Positions 40,835 through 49,534 of a stretch of DNA of 64,000 nt are shown here, piece after piece. Made by a program: the position numbers and the translations under genes. The first letter of the stretch is position 1. Each line of letters begins with the position of its first letter. The DNA is from Aliterella atlantica CENA595. GTDB taxonomy: Bacteria > Cyanobacteriota > Cyanobacteriia > Cyanobacteriales > Chroococcidiopsidaceae. The notes under the pieces were generated by a model. It did no database searches, had not been told where the DNA came from, and was given only the letters and a program-made list of their open reading frames with translations. Where the stretch lies: the NCBI RefSeq assembly GCF_000952155.1, contig NZ_JYON01000018.1, positions 1-64,000 on the forward strand, written 5' to 3'.

Positions 40835-42619
40835 ATGTCTGAAGATAGCAACTCAACTAGCAAGCCTTCTCCCTGGCTTAACCCCAGCAATGAGCCTCAA
40901 ACAGATAGAAGCGCTAGCTTTGTCGAATATTTGCGCTGGATGAGGGAAAAATCTGCCAACAATTTAGTTAATAGTGGTACTTTACTCGATTTACTAAACA
41001 GGTTTAAACAAAATGACTGGTATGCAATCTTAAATCGTCTAACTCAAAAAACTAGAGTTTTAGCCCATGAATCTTTTGAAGCAAAATGTTCGTGGCGGAT
41101 TAGAGTGGGTGGTATAAAAGGTCCAGAATCTATGTTGCTACCTGCTTTTGATAACTTAGGAATGCCTTATATTCCTAGTAGTACGCTACGAGGAGTAGCA
41201 AGAGCGATCGCCTCAAAAGATAGCAAATTTACTCAGGAGCAAATCAAAGCTATTTTTGGCGATGTTACTCCTAACTCATCAATGGGTAAGGTAATTTTTT
41301 TAGACGCTTATCCACTACCAAACCACAACAAGCAGGGTGGCTTAAAACCAGATATGGCAAATGCTATCTGGAACTGGAAAGGCGAAGGGCTACCAGAATA
41401 CAATACCAATCCTAATGTATTTCTCTCCCTAGAAAAACCAACATTTGTTGTTGGTATCCGTAGAACATCTAGCTGTGACGATGCCATTCTTCAACAAGTT
41501 AAACAATGGCTAATCAATGGATTAGCTCAAGGAATTGGAGCGCAAGTTAACAGCGGCTATGGAGGAATGGATGCTTTAGAACTACGCCCTGTGAAGAAAA
41601 AGGTAATCGTCAAAGTAGGCTTTGAACTACAAGGACAACTTATTCATGGCAGGCAAGAATTTACCTCTTGGCAACTAAATGGTGCTGGAACTGGATGGAA
41701 ACCACCAGGAAAAGCCGAAGCCGAACTTCGCCCTACTGCTTTTCGTTCTATGCTTCGTTACTGGTTTAGAACTTTTGCTTTAGGAGTTTTGCCAGCAAAG
41801 CAAGTCCAAGAATTAGAAGCTGAAATTTTTGGTGGTATTGAGCCAAAACATACAGGTTTGTTGCGTTTAGAAGTTAGTGGTCAGGTGCGTAAAGATAATG
41901 CTTTACCTACTAGAGAGGGCAAAAACGAGTCTTACGGATTGATAACAGGTAGTCTGATGGTGCGTAATTCCTCTCAAACAGCCAGTCGTAACGAACAAGA
42001 GAAAACAGCACTTGAAGGATTACTAAAAAATTTAACTTGGATGATGTTTCATTTAGGTGGTGTAGGACAGGGTGCAAGACGACCTTGTTATTCTCGACAG
42101 CACCAGCAGAGAGGTCCTTGGTGGCGCGGGTCAACTCTCATAGCTAAAAGTGAAGATAGTTTCTGGGATTTGCCTGATTCTGTACCAGAATTCCAAAAGC
42201 TATTTCGTCAACGTCTACAAAGTTTCTATGTTGCTTTAGCAGTTTTAGCAAAACAAACTATCAATACGCGATCGCCTCTTAGCATTGGCACTGTAGCAAA
42301 AGACAAGTGGACAGAAGCGATTGATGCCAATTGTCGCATAGTAGTATGTGCTGGTGAAGCAAGTTTCAATAAGCCTTTTGCTTTAGCTACTCTCCATAGT
42401 CAACAATTAAAAATTCATGGCGATTACGATGGTAATCTTTGCGGTAAAGTGCGCGGGGGAGTTAAACCATCTCCTGTGTGGATTGCTGATTTAGATGCCT
42501 ACCAAGTTGTAACCATCTTCGGTATAAACCCAGAACCGCAAAACCCTCGCAACAAATACTTGAAACTGCTACGCCATGAAGCAAGTAGCTATGCTCAAAT
42601 TTTGTTATTAGATAAATAG
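40835..42619 (+). CDS. Fused Cmr6-Cmr1 protein
   Basis: The protein has 594 residues. Residues 1 to about 250 match Cmr6: MPYIPSSTLRGVARAIAS, then FLDAYPLPN and a closing GLAQGIGAQVNSGYGGMDAL. From about 255 a second RAMP begins that matches Cmr1: TAFRSMLRYWFRTFALG (around residues 300-316), EAEIFGGIEPKHTGLLRLEV, and the glycine/arginine motif GGVGQGARRPCYSRQ. Cmr6 and Cmr1 cap the distal end of the complex and Cmr1 contacts the far end of the target. No separate cmr1 gene is seen in the window, which supports a true fusion that joins the two capping subunits. Three bases separate it from cmr5. Confidence 0.85.
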   Translation: MSEDSNSTSKPSPWLNPSNEPQTDRSASFVEYLRWMREKSANNLVNSGTLLDLLNRFKQNDWYAILNRLTQKTRVLAHESFEAKCSWRIRVGGIKGPESMLLPAFDNLGMPYIPSSTLRGVARAIASKDSKFTQEQIKAIFGDVTPNSSMGKVIFLDAYPLPNHNKQGGLKPDMANAIWNWKGEGLPEYNTNPNVFLSLEKPTFVVGIRRTSSCDDAILQQVKQWLINGLAQGIGAQVNSGYGGMDALELRPVKKKVIVKVGFELQGQLIHGRQEFTSWQLNGAGTGWKPPGKAEAELRPTAFRSMLRYWFRTFALGVLPAKQVQELEAEIFGGIEPKHTGLLRLEVSGQVRKDNALPTREGKNESYGLITGSLMVRNSSQTASRNEQEKTALEGLLKNLTWMMFHLGGVGQGARRPCYSRQHQQRGPWWRGSTLIAKSEDSFWDLPDSVPEFQKLFRQRLQSFYVALAVLAKQTINTRSPLSIGTVAKDKWTEAIDANCRIVVCAGEASFNKPFALATLHSQQLKIHGDYDGNLCGKVRGGVKPSPVWIADLDAYQVVTIFGINPEPQNPRNKYLKLLRHEASSYAQILLLDK

Positions 42620-42652
42620 CGCTCGCATCTCCCTGCAAAACCAAACTACAAA

Positions 42653-44158
42653 ATGTCTTCAAAACAAGCCATCTTAATTGCGACAATTGGTACTCGCGAT
42701 CTTGCTTATCAAGATTCATCTCACACTTGGCTAAGTATTGGCAACGATCGTGCTGAAAATGGCAAAAGCCAAATGGGTCAAGTAAAAGAAGATTTAAGTA
42801 CAGAACCAGGCACTCCAGTAGGCTTAGAAAGCTATGACTTTAGAAGTTTAACGGAATACTTCGCTATTAATTTTCAGCAATACAAAAATCGTCTTCTCCC
42901 AATAATATTAGGTAAACTTTTACAAGACGAATGCCAGCGAATCCAAAAAATTTACCTTGTTGCTACAGATCAAAAAGTGGAAATCAAGGAAAGAATAAGA
43001 GATACTTGTTGGTCTGCCAAAGTTATTAAACAATGGATTGAAGAAAATCATAAAATTCCTACAGAAGTTGTTCTCCAAGGGCAAGAAGGTAGAAGCCCAG
43101 CAGATTTTGAGCAAATATTACCTTGGTGGAAACAAACCTGGCAAAGTATTGCAAGTCATACCAAGAATCAAACAACCTTATTATTGTGTCTTAAAGGAGG
43201 TGTAAATCAATCTTCTATTGCTTCACAAATAACAGCTTTAGATTATTTTGGAGAAAATTGTAAGTTTTATGACTTTATAGAAAATCCACCAGAAAACTCT
43301 AAAGGCAATCCTTCTTGCTATACTGCACCAATTGCAGGCACTAACTACTTATGGGATCGCAAGCAAAAAGAAGCATTATCTTTATTAGAGCGTTTTGATT
43401 ACTCTGGAATTAACACTCTGCTAACTCCTAGTTGGGAGAATATTCCGAATGACCAAAGATTAATTAAAATTCGCGATCTACTACAATTAGCTAATCAATG
43501 GAATATTGCCGACTTGCATCAGTTTAAGCAGTCTCTAGCTAGAGCAGTAGAAAAAAAATACGTCGCGAAAAGTATAGCACGCTCAGAAAAGTGGTTTTGG
43601 GCATCTTATGAAGCTGGATACCTCAGTTTTATTCGTTATAAACAGGGAAATACTATTGAAGCGCTTTTTCATAGTGTTCGTGCTGTAGAAGGCTTAATGA
43701 CTGAATGGGCAATTAGTTACTATCGCGAGTACATTAAAGAGGAAGAAGGCAAGTCTCCTGCTCTTAATAAATCTGTATGCGACGATCCTAAATATATAGA
43801 ACTAAGAAACTTTAAAGAAGAGTTTAAAGAAAAATCAAATTTGTATTTGTACGGTACAAAGATAGACAAATTATTGAAATATAATAAGCCAGCAGCAGTA
43901 GAACACGAGCATCTAAAATATTTTTTTAAAACTACTAGGGAAGAGCGCAATCAAATATTTCATCGGCTAAAAAGATTGCGTGAAGCAGATTTGTTTGCAG
44001 CTTGGGGAACAAATAACTCACAACAGTGGCAAAAAAGAGTTATCGGCTGTCTTAATTTTTTGTCTGACCAAAACTTTACTTCTCTTGAATCTGCTAGCCT
44101 TATGACTCTAGTACATGAGGAACTAAAAACTGCAATTACGTCTTACCATCCTAGCTAA
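42653..44158 (+). CDS. CARF-HEPN ribonuclease of the Csx1/Csm6 group
   Basis: The protein has 501 residues. The N-terminal half (about 1-210) has a Rossmann-type CARF domain, with ILIATIGTRDLAYQ at the first strand-loop and TTLLLCLKGGVNQSS at the other ligand loop. Such domains bind cyclic oligoadenylate. The C-terminal half is helical and ends in a HEPN domain with the RNase motif R432-N-Q-I-F-H437 (ERNQIFHRLKRL), the RxxxxH pattern. The gene closes the cmr operon, 33 bases after the Cmr6-Cmr1 gene, so it is made along with Cas10. It should cut RNA when Cas10 makes its messenger. The precise Csx1/Csm6 subfamily cannot be fixed by eye. Confidence 0.87.
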   Translation: MSSKQAILIATIGTRDLAYQDSSHTWLSIGNDRAENGKSQMGQVKEDLSTEPGTPVGLESYDFRSLTEYFAINFQQYKNRLLPIILGKLLQDECQRIQKIYLVATDQKVEIKERIRDTCWSAKVIKQWIEENHKIPTEVVLQGQEGRSPADFEQILPWWKQTWQSIASHTKNQTTLLLCLKGGVNQSSIASQITALDYFGENCKFYDFIENPPENSKGNPSCYTAPIAGTNYLWDRKQKEALSLLERFDYSGINTLLTPSWENIPNDQRLIKIRDLLQLANQWNIADLHQFKQSLARAVEKKYVAKSIARSEKWFWASYEAGYLSFIRYKQGNTIEALFHSVRAVEGLMTEWAISYYREYIKEEEGKSPALNKSVCDDPKYIELRNFKEEFKEKSNLYLYGTKIDKLLKYNKPAAVEHEHLKYFFKTTREERNQIFHRLKRLREADLFAAWGTNNSQQWQKRVIGCLNFLSDQNFTSLESASLMTLVHEELKTAITSYHPS

Positions 44159-44163
44159 AACAA

Positions 44164-44190
44164 GATTCCATTCAAGAATTTGAATAGAAG
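44164..44190. other. Inverted pair of sequences like the CRISPR repeat end
   Basis: Just after the CARF-HEPN stop, GATTCCATTCAA (44164-44175) is, on the other strand, TTGAATGGAATC, 11 of 12 bases identical to the repeat end TTGAATGGAAAC. It is followed by TTTGAATAGAAG on the plus strand. The two face each other and can form a stem (9 bp with one mismatch), so they could end the operon transcript. Confidence 0.5.
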
Positions 44191-44250
44191 TTCTATATCT
44201 AGGAGCTATCTTGATGAGGATAAATAAATATATACATCAAACCTAATAAT

Positions 44251-44859
44251 TTATACTTCTTCGTCTGCTTGGAGTTGCTCTAAAGCATAACGGGCGATCG
44301 CCAAACTCACTTTAGCTTGCTGAACTTCTGATAAAGTTGCCCACTTTTCTGGAGTAATATTGCCAAGCATTTTCGGCATCTCGTCACTACCACTCCGCAT
44401 CGCATAAGCATAAGGACGTGCTAATACTTGTAAATCTTCAGCGCCACAGTTGGGTAGTAGTTGTTGAACGCATTCTACTAATTGCCCTGCTAAAGTTTCC
44501 TGCGTGGTTATTGCTTGACGTGCGTGTTGGGCGATCGCATCTAACCAGTTTTGCGGAATGCGATCGGCAAATTGCGCCCGTAACTTTGCTTGCAGGCTGG
44601 TAATCGCGTTTGCTGGTGTTGCTGCTTGCCAAAGTCGATCTAACTGATTTAAAAAACTATGCGATCGCGCAGACATCTCCTCTACTTGCCAAGACGCACC
44701 AAACTCTTGCTCTGCGGCAATAAAATAAGCTTCTGTCTCAGCAGTTGAGCCATCCCAAGGATAAATACTATCTTCTGCTAACAGGGCTGCTAACATTTCT
44801 AATTCTAATAATGACCTGGTGTAGCTACTATCTTGGTAGTTATTCATGCTATCTGTCAT
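44251..44859 (-). CDS. Unknown helical protein downstream of the CHAT-FHA gene
   Basis: The protein has 202 residues and I do not recognise a family. It is soluble, acidic and helical (for example LLELEMLAALLAEDSIYPWD and EVQQAKVSLAIARYALEQL). It lies on the same strand as, and about 225 bases after, the CHAT-FHA gene, and 92 bases from the convergent CRISPR operon end. A second ATG five codons in is an alternative start. It could be a partner of the CHAT-FHA protein, but nothing in the sequence shows this. Confidence 0.65.
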   Translation of the reverse strand: MTDSMNNYQDSSYTRSLLELEMLAALLAEDSIYPWDGSTAETEAYFIAAEQEFGASWQVEEMSARSHSFLNQLDRLWQAATPANAITSLQAKLRAQFADRIPQNWLDAIAQHARQAITTQETLAGQLVECVQQLLPNCGAEDLQVLARPYAYAMRSGSDEMPKMLGNITPEKWATLSEVQQAKVSLAIARYALEQLQADEEV

Positions 44860-45084
44860 TTTCGACTCCTAATATCTAGATAAGACAAACTATGGTAAGA
44901 GTAGCTACAGCAATTGTGCATCTATTTCCGTAACTAAATCAGAACTCTTAAGTAGCAATTAAATCCAAATAAACTTCTACCTCTTGATAGATGCAATAAC
45001 ATCAAAATTTTTTTTGTTCTTCGTCAGTATACTTTGCTACATAATCCGAACAGCAAAAGTATATTTTGATACTTTGTCTACTCC

Positions 45085-46710
45085 TCAACCTTCAACGATA
45101 AACTCAAAAGTTTCTCCCTGAGAACTACCAAACTTTAACTGCACTCCAGAATGTAGAGGCACTTCCTGAAGATGGACTTTCCTCCATTCGTCAAGTTCAA
45201 AAATAAACGTGCCAAAACGGGAATTATCGCTAATAAAATAAGTTGGAACCGTTTTGCCATCGCGCTTTTCATTGCGGCAAAATATCTTAGCGTGTTGTTT
45301 GCTAATCCAAGGCTCGTCTATAGCAATATCATTGTGATCGTTTACCCGCCCTAACAAGGCAAATCCCGCCTGCAACGACCAAACTTTTTTAGGTACAGAA
45401 AGCGATCGCAGCGTTGCCTTCAAAGTTCTTTGTCTAATCTCTGAAAGTGAATTTTCTGGTAGCTGGGTTACTTCCTCCTGTACTGGGCGGATCAACTCAC
45501 CGTCAAATTCGGGATGCAAGTAGAGAATAGGTAAAGTCCAGGTAGGAAAATTAAACCGATAAATTGTCAAAAGTTGTTGTCTGGCGATCGCCACTGCGCG
45601 ATCGATGGACTGTCTAGTTGCCAATGCTTGAGCAAAAACTTGGATAAATTTGAGCGCTTCCTCATCACCAATTTGATCGCGCATTGCTAAAACTGCTGGT
45701 ACGCCATGATGAATCAATACTTCTGCTAAAGAACTATTTTGCAAAGTATTTTTCTGCACAAATGCGGGCCACGCGCCCCAACACGAGTTAAATACACACA
45801 ATTTAACTTGGCAGCGGGTCAAAACTTGAGCTAACTCTGTACCGCTGATACTTCTATTCGAGCGTAAAAATATTTTGCCGCCATCAGGTGCGCTCTCACC
45901 ATGTCCTGCATAAAAAAAGACGTTGTAACTTTTATTTTCTAACTGCGATATTAGTTGCTCTGGCGTAGGTTGCAGTAAGGTATCTACCTGACATTTAACC
46001 GTTGTGGCGGCGTTACCCACTGCATCGTACCGATAACTTGTTAAAGCTTGAGTTAAAACCTCAGCTTCTTCTTCTAGGCGCAAAGGTGGAGATGCAACCT
46101 TAGATTTTGGTAGATCGATATTTTTTTGTCCTAAAACCAGCAGCACATTTAAACTTTGACTAACTGGTAGGCTAGCTAAAGATTCTACATCGTTTGTCGT
46201 GCGACTAAACAGCAAGTGTTGTGCCAATGAAATTGCTGCCTTACCTGGCTGGGCTTGCATAATTTCCCAAGGTAAAGTAATTAACTTAGGATCGCGGATA
46301 TCTAGACGCAGCCGTAAAGGTTTATTTTTACCGCTGGCTATACCGATACTGCGTTCTAGAGTATTTAAAATCGGTCCTTGAAATAACCAATTCCATAGCT
46401 TAATCCCCAAACTTTGCATTAAGCGGCTGCTATGAGTTTGATTCGGTTCGTAAGTTGAATTCGCAAGCTGCTGGGGAGGCGTTTCTAAGAAAGAGTCAAA
46501 AGAGCCATCAATTAGCTGATCGTAGGCAAACATTTCTTGCCAAGCTTGCCACACTTGGGTTAGTTCTGAGGACCAAAAACAATCGTGTAAGATTGCTCCA
46601 GCCAAATAAGGAGTTTGTACTACCCAGATTGCAAAGGTTTCATTGCCAATCGTGGAGAGACGAGCGATCGCCAAATTCAAGCAAGGACTCTCAGACACAG
46701 GCATCAGCAC
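45085..46710 (-). CDS. CHAT-domain protease fused to an FHA domain
   Basis: The protein has 541 residues. A CHAT (caspase-like) domain covers about residues 120-400 with the catalytic pair His270 (FFYAGHGES) and Cys310 (FNSCWGAW). An FHA domain lies at about 455-540 (FALLGRVNDHNDIAI, ISKQHAKIF, SDNSRFGTFIF). CHAT proteases are caspase relatives used in bacterial defence and cell-death pathways, and the FHA part would dock a phosphorylated threonine. The upstream neighbour on this strand is a PP2C phosphatase, so phosphorylation-controlled proteolysis is a sensible reading. Starts at codon 1 or codon 3 are both possible. Confidence 0.87.
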   Translation of the reverse strand: MLMPVSESPCLNLAIARLSTIGNETFAIWVVQTPYLAGAILHDCFWSSELTQVWQAWQEMFAYDQLIDGSFDSFLETPPQQLANSTYEPNQTHSSRLMQSLGIKLWNWLFQGPILNTLERSIGIASGKNKPLRLRLDIRDPKLITLPWEIMQAQPGKAAISLAQHLLFSRTTNDVESLASLPVSQSLNVLLVLGQKNIDLPKSKVASPPLRLEEEAEVLTQALTSYRYDAVGNAATTVKCQVDTLLQPTPEQLISQLENKSYNVFFYAGHGESAPDGGKIFLRSNRSISGTELAQVLTRCQVKLCVFNSCWGAWPAFVQKNTLQNSSLAEVLIHHGVPAVLAMRDQIGDEEALKFIQVFAQALATRQSIDRAVAIARQQLLTIYRFNFPTWTLPILYLHPEFDGELIRPVQEEVTQLPENSLSEIRQRTLKATLRSLSVPKKVWSLQAGFALLGRVNDHNDIAIDEPWISKQHAKIFCRNEKRDGKTVPTYFISDNSRFGTFIFELDEWRKVHLQEVPLHSGVQLKFGSSQGETFEFIVEG

Positions 46711-46905
46711 CTATTAAAATTGAACTTGGAAATATAAACATTTTTTTATTAGTTTAGCGATTGTTGAGCTTAACTTTATTGAGGTTTTGGTTAATTTTAT
46801 CTGCGGTTAAAAGGTGAGTTAATTTTTAAGCTGTAATATAACTTATTTTAAAAGCCTATTTGCTGGTGCTATCGTGCGCTGAAACGCTACTACAAACGGG
46901 CAATC

Positions 46906-49290
46906 TCAACTGCCCTTAGTTAAAGCTTTTGGCGATACTTGTGGAGTTGGCTGTGAAGAACTTGGTGATTTATTAGTAGTTGCTGGTGTTGATACCAGAC
47001 AAGTATTTACAGGTGCTTGTTGCGATAATTGGGTAATTTCTGTTTCAAGAATCCAACCTTGGAGAATAGTTGCCTTTGGCGCAGCCTGACATACTTTAAT
47101 TTTCAGCCAGCTTTGCCCATTCGAGTTAGTTTGGCGCTCGTCAACTTGGACGATGCTACCTGGAGCAATGCCAATGAGGATCTTATTATTAGCTAAATCT
47201 GGTGTTTGGCGCAGCAATGGTTGTGTTGGGGTGCTTGTGACTGAGTTAGGTGGTGTTTTGATTTGCAATATTGAGCCTAAATCCACCATTGCAACTTCAT
47301 TTGTAGGTTGAGTAGGAGCATCAGCAGCAGTTGGACTCGATTTTACTTCAGGATTGTATAAGCGAGCGATCGGGTCTTTTAACCAGTACGCCAATCCACC
47401 TAAACCAACTAAGATCGATAATCCTATTAGTATAGGTGCTACGATCGCTCGCTTTTCGGATACAGGCGGAGCTACTTGTTGCGTCGGCAAGGATGAAGGC
47501 GCAGCAGGGGAATCGAGATTGCTAATGTCTGTAAGCGGAATGATGATACTGGTGTCGGCTTCTGCGGGCGGAACTATAGGCTCTCTAGTAGTAGTAATTT
47601 CTGGTGCAAACACCGCAGTGGCGCTAATTGGATTTGGTTCGTTTGCCTTGACTTGACAGTGGATTAGACCAACTGTAACGTTATCGTGACCGTTGTGGGT
47701 GTTAGCAATTTCAATTAGACGCGATGTGGCACTAGCTAGATCGGTTTTACCTTCTAATACGGGTAAAAGTTCGGTTTCCCAATGCTGCTCGACTCGATCG
47801 TAATCGCTCAAACCATCAGAGCAAAGCAAGAATATACAGTCTTCATCCAGGATAAAGCGCTCTACTGTCGGATGCAACGATAAACTCATGCCCAAAGCTT
47901 GAATCAACGAACCAGAAGATGGTTGCAGTACAGCATCGCGGTAGAAACAATAGCCCAAGCGTACTTCACGGGCAGCAACATCATCATCAAGGGTAACTTG
48001 GTGGCAACCTGTGCGCGTAATTAGGTAGCCGCGACTGTCGCCGACATGAGCGATATATACTTCATGTTGATGTGCTAAAGCCATAACTAAAGTTGTCCCC
48101 ATCCGTTGACGACCTTGGCGATTTTCGCTATCGTTGCGATCGCTGATCCGGTCGTTGGCGGCATGAGTTGCTTTATCTATAGCACTACTAATCGTTGCCG
48201 AGTCTAAATAAGTATTTTCTCGATTTAATTGTTGAATTTGTTGGTGGACTGTTTCAATTGCTAAATTAGAAGCAACGTTGCCACCTTCGTGTCCGCCAAT
48301 ACCATCGCAGACTATGGCTAAAGAGGCAGCAAGGCTAGTCGAGCGCTCTATTGAGTCTATTTGTGCCAACGTGCCGCTAGGCGGGTAACAAGCATCTTCA
48401 TTGCGTTGGCGGCTAGGTCCTGTATCTGTGCGGGTACTAATAGTTATCTTATGCTGCTGCGATCGCCCGCATTGGGCTATACCGCGATCTAATATGGCAA
48501 CTAACTCGTCTGCATGACTAATTTCTTCTTCAATTAGTTGCTCGGTAATTTTTTCTAAATACTCAGAAATTGCTGGTTTTGCTGCTGGTAATAGTTGTTG
48601 CCACACTTGTCCTAATTGGGCTAAAGTTGGCGGCATGGCAGCTATGTCAAGTTTTAGTTGCAGCAATCTCACCAAAGAACTTTCTGCGCGTATCAATGGC
48701 ATTTCCAGCAAGCTAGAAGCTACGCCCTCTGTACTTAACGGTTGCCATAGCCCAGCAATTTGCCACAACCAGTGCAATTGACGCAAGCTAGAAGCTGTTT
48801 GCCACTCGGTTGTAAGTTCGGGGATTAATTGTCCTGCTACTGCTCTACCAGTGGGGTAGATGGCAGCGTTTTCTAATAGTAAAATTTCGGAAGCATTGTC
48901 CTGTTGACTGCGCGGATTTTGGCTGTCTCCTCCAGAATTAAATAGCGCACCCGCTGCGTGAGTTGATGGCAAAAATCCATAAGCTTGAGGTACGTGGAGC
49001 CGATAGGGAACAAGCCTTAAATACGGTTTGACTTCGTAACTTATATCTGCAAAGTGACTTTCTAACGCTGTTCCTGGTTTGGTATCGACAAAAATGCGAT
49101 CGCTTGTAAGTAAATAGCGCGATTGGACAATATCGCCAACTTTGTAGGCGGAAACTCCTTCACCTACAGCCCACAAATAGCGTTTGCTCAGGGGCGTACC
49201 GCAGCGCTGGCAATACTTATCGGCTTCATTATTGCTAGCGTTGCACTCTTGGTTGGGACATTGGTTTGTTGTTGCTATGTCATTTTGCAT
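46906..49290 (-). CDS. PP2C-type phosphatase with zinc ribbon and membrane anchor
   Basis: The protein has 794 residues. It starts with a zinc ribbon (CPNQEC ... CQRCG, residues about 12-36). A region with WAVGEGVSAYKVGDIVQSRY resembles the N-terminal part of cyanobacterial kinase-linked proteins. A PP2C phosphatase domain covers about 285-560 with RTDTGPSRQRNEDACY, CDGIGGHEGG, HVGDSRGYL, SDGLSDYD and GHDNVTVGL carrying the metal-binding Asp residues. A membrane helix lies near 600-622, then a Pro/Thr linker and an SH3-like end (GSIVQVDERQTNSNGQSWLK). It removes phosphate from Ser/Thr of partner proteins; the neighbouring FHA protein is a likely partner. Confidence 0.88.
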   Translation of the reverse strand: MQNDIATTNQCPNQECNASNNEADKYCQRCGTPLSKRYLWAVGEGVSAYKVGDIVQSRYLLTSDRIFVDTKPGTALESHFADISYEVKPYLRLVPYRLHVPQAYGFLPSTHAAGALFNSGGDSQNPRSQQDNASEILLLENAAIYPTGRAVAGQLIPELTTEWQTASSLRQLHWLWQIAGLWQPLSTEGVASSLLEMPLIRAESSLVRLLQLKLDIAAMPPTLAQLGQVWQQLLPAAKPAISEYLEKITEQLIEEEISHADELVAILDRGIAQCGRSQQHKITISTRTDTGPSRQRNEDACYPPSGTLAQIDSIERSTSLAASLAIVCDGIGGHEGGNVASNLAIETVHQQIQQLNRENTYLDSATISSAIDKATHAANDRISDRNDSENRQGRQRMGTTLVMALAHQHEVYIAHVGDSRGYLITRTGCHQVTLDDDVAAREVRLGYCFYRDAVLQPSSGSLIQALGMSLSLHPTVERFILDEDCIFLLCSDGLSDYDRVEQHWETELLPVLEGKTDLASATSRLIEIANTHNGHDNVTVGLIHCQVKANEPNPISATAVFAPEITTTREPIVPPAEADTSIIIPLTDISNLDSPAAPSSLPTQQVAPPVSEKRAIVAPILIGLSILVGLGGLAYWLKDPIARLYNPEVKSSPTAADAPTQPTNEVAMVDLGSILQIKTPPNSVTSTPTQPLLRQTPDLANNKILIGIAPGSIVQVDERQTNSNGQSWLKIKVCQAAPKATILQGWILETEITQLSQQAPVNTCLVSTPATTNKSPSSSQPTPQVSPKALTKGS

Positions 49291-49534
49291 AGGTTTCGCA
49301 TCGGTCAGCCATTAAACAATATTGATTTAGAAATCGCCAGGATATAAGGGTTGTTTTGTTTGCCACTTGCAGTTTTTAGTCAAAATACGTCTTGCCTCTG
49401 TATTTAATTTAGGCTGCTTGCAACTCCAAGCTGTTAAATATGCTACTTTACATCCCGATTGATTTTCGCCGAGGGCAACAGTTTTAGCTGTTACCTTGTC
49501 TTTATTAATAGCAACTTACGGTTAAAAAGTCGCA

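Noticed and set aside
40835..42619. Type III-E (gRAMP) interpretation with a CHAT partner
   Set aside because: Separate Cas10, Cmr3, Cmr4 and Cmr5 are present and the fusion joins only Cmr6 and Cmr1 parts, so this is type III-B.
46455..46757. Plus-strand frame over the start of the CHAT-FHA gene
   Set aside because: Antisense shadow of a well-supported gene; no recognised motif.
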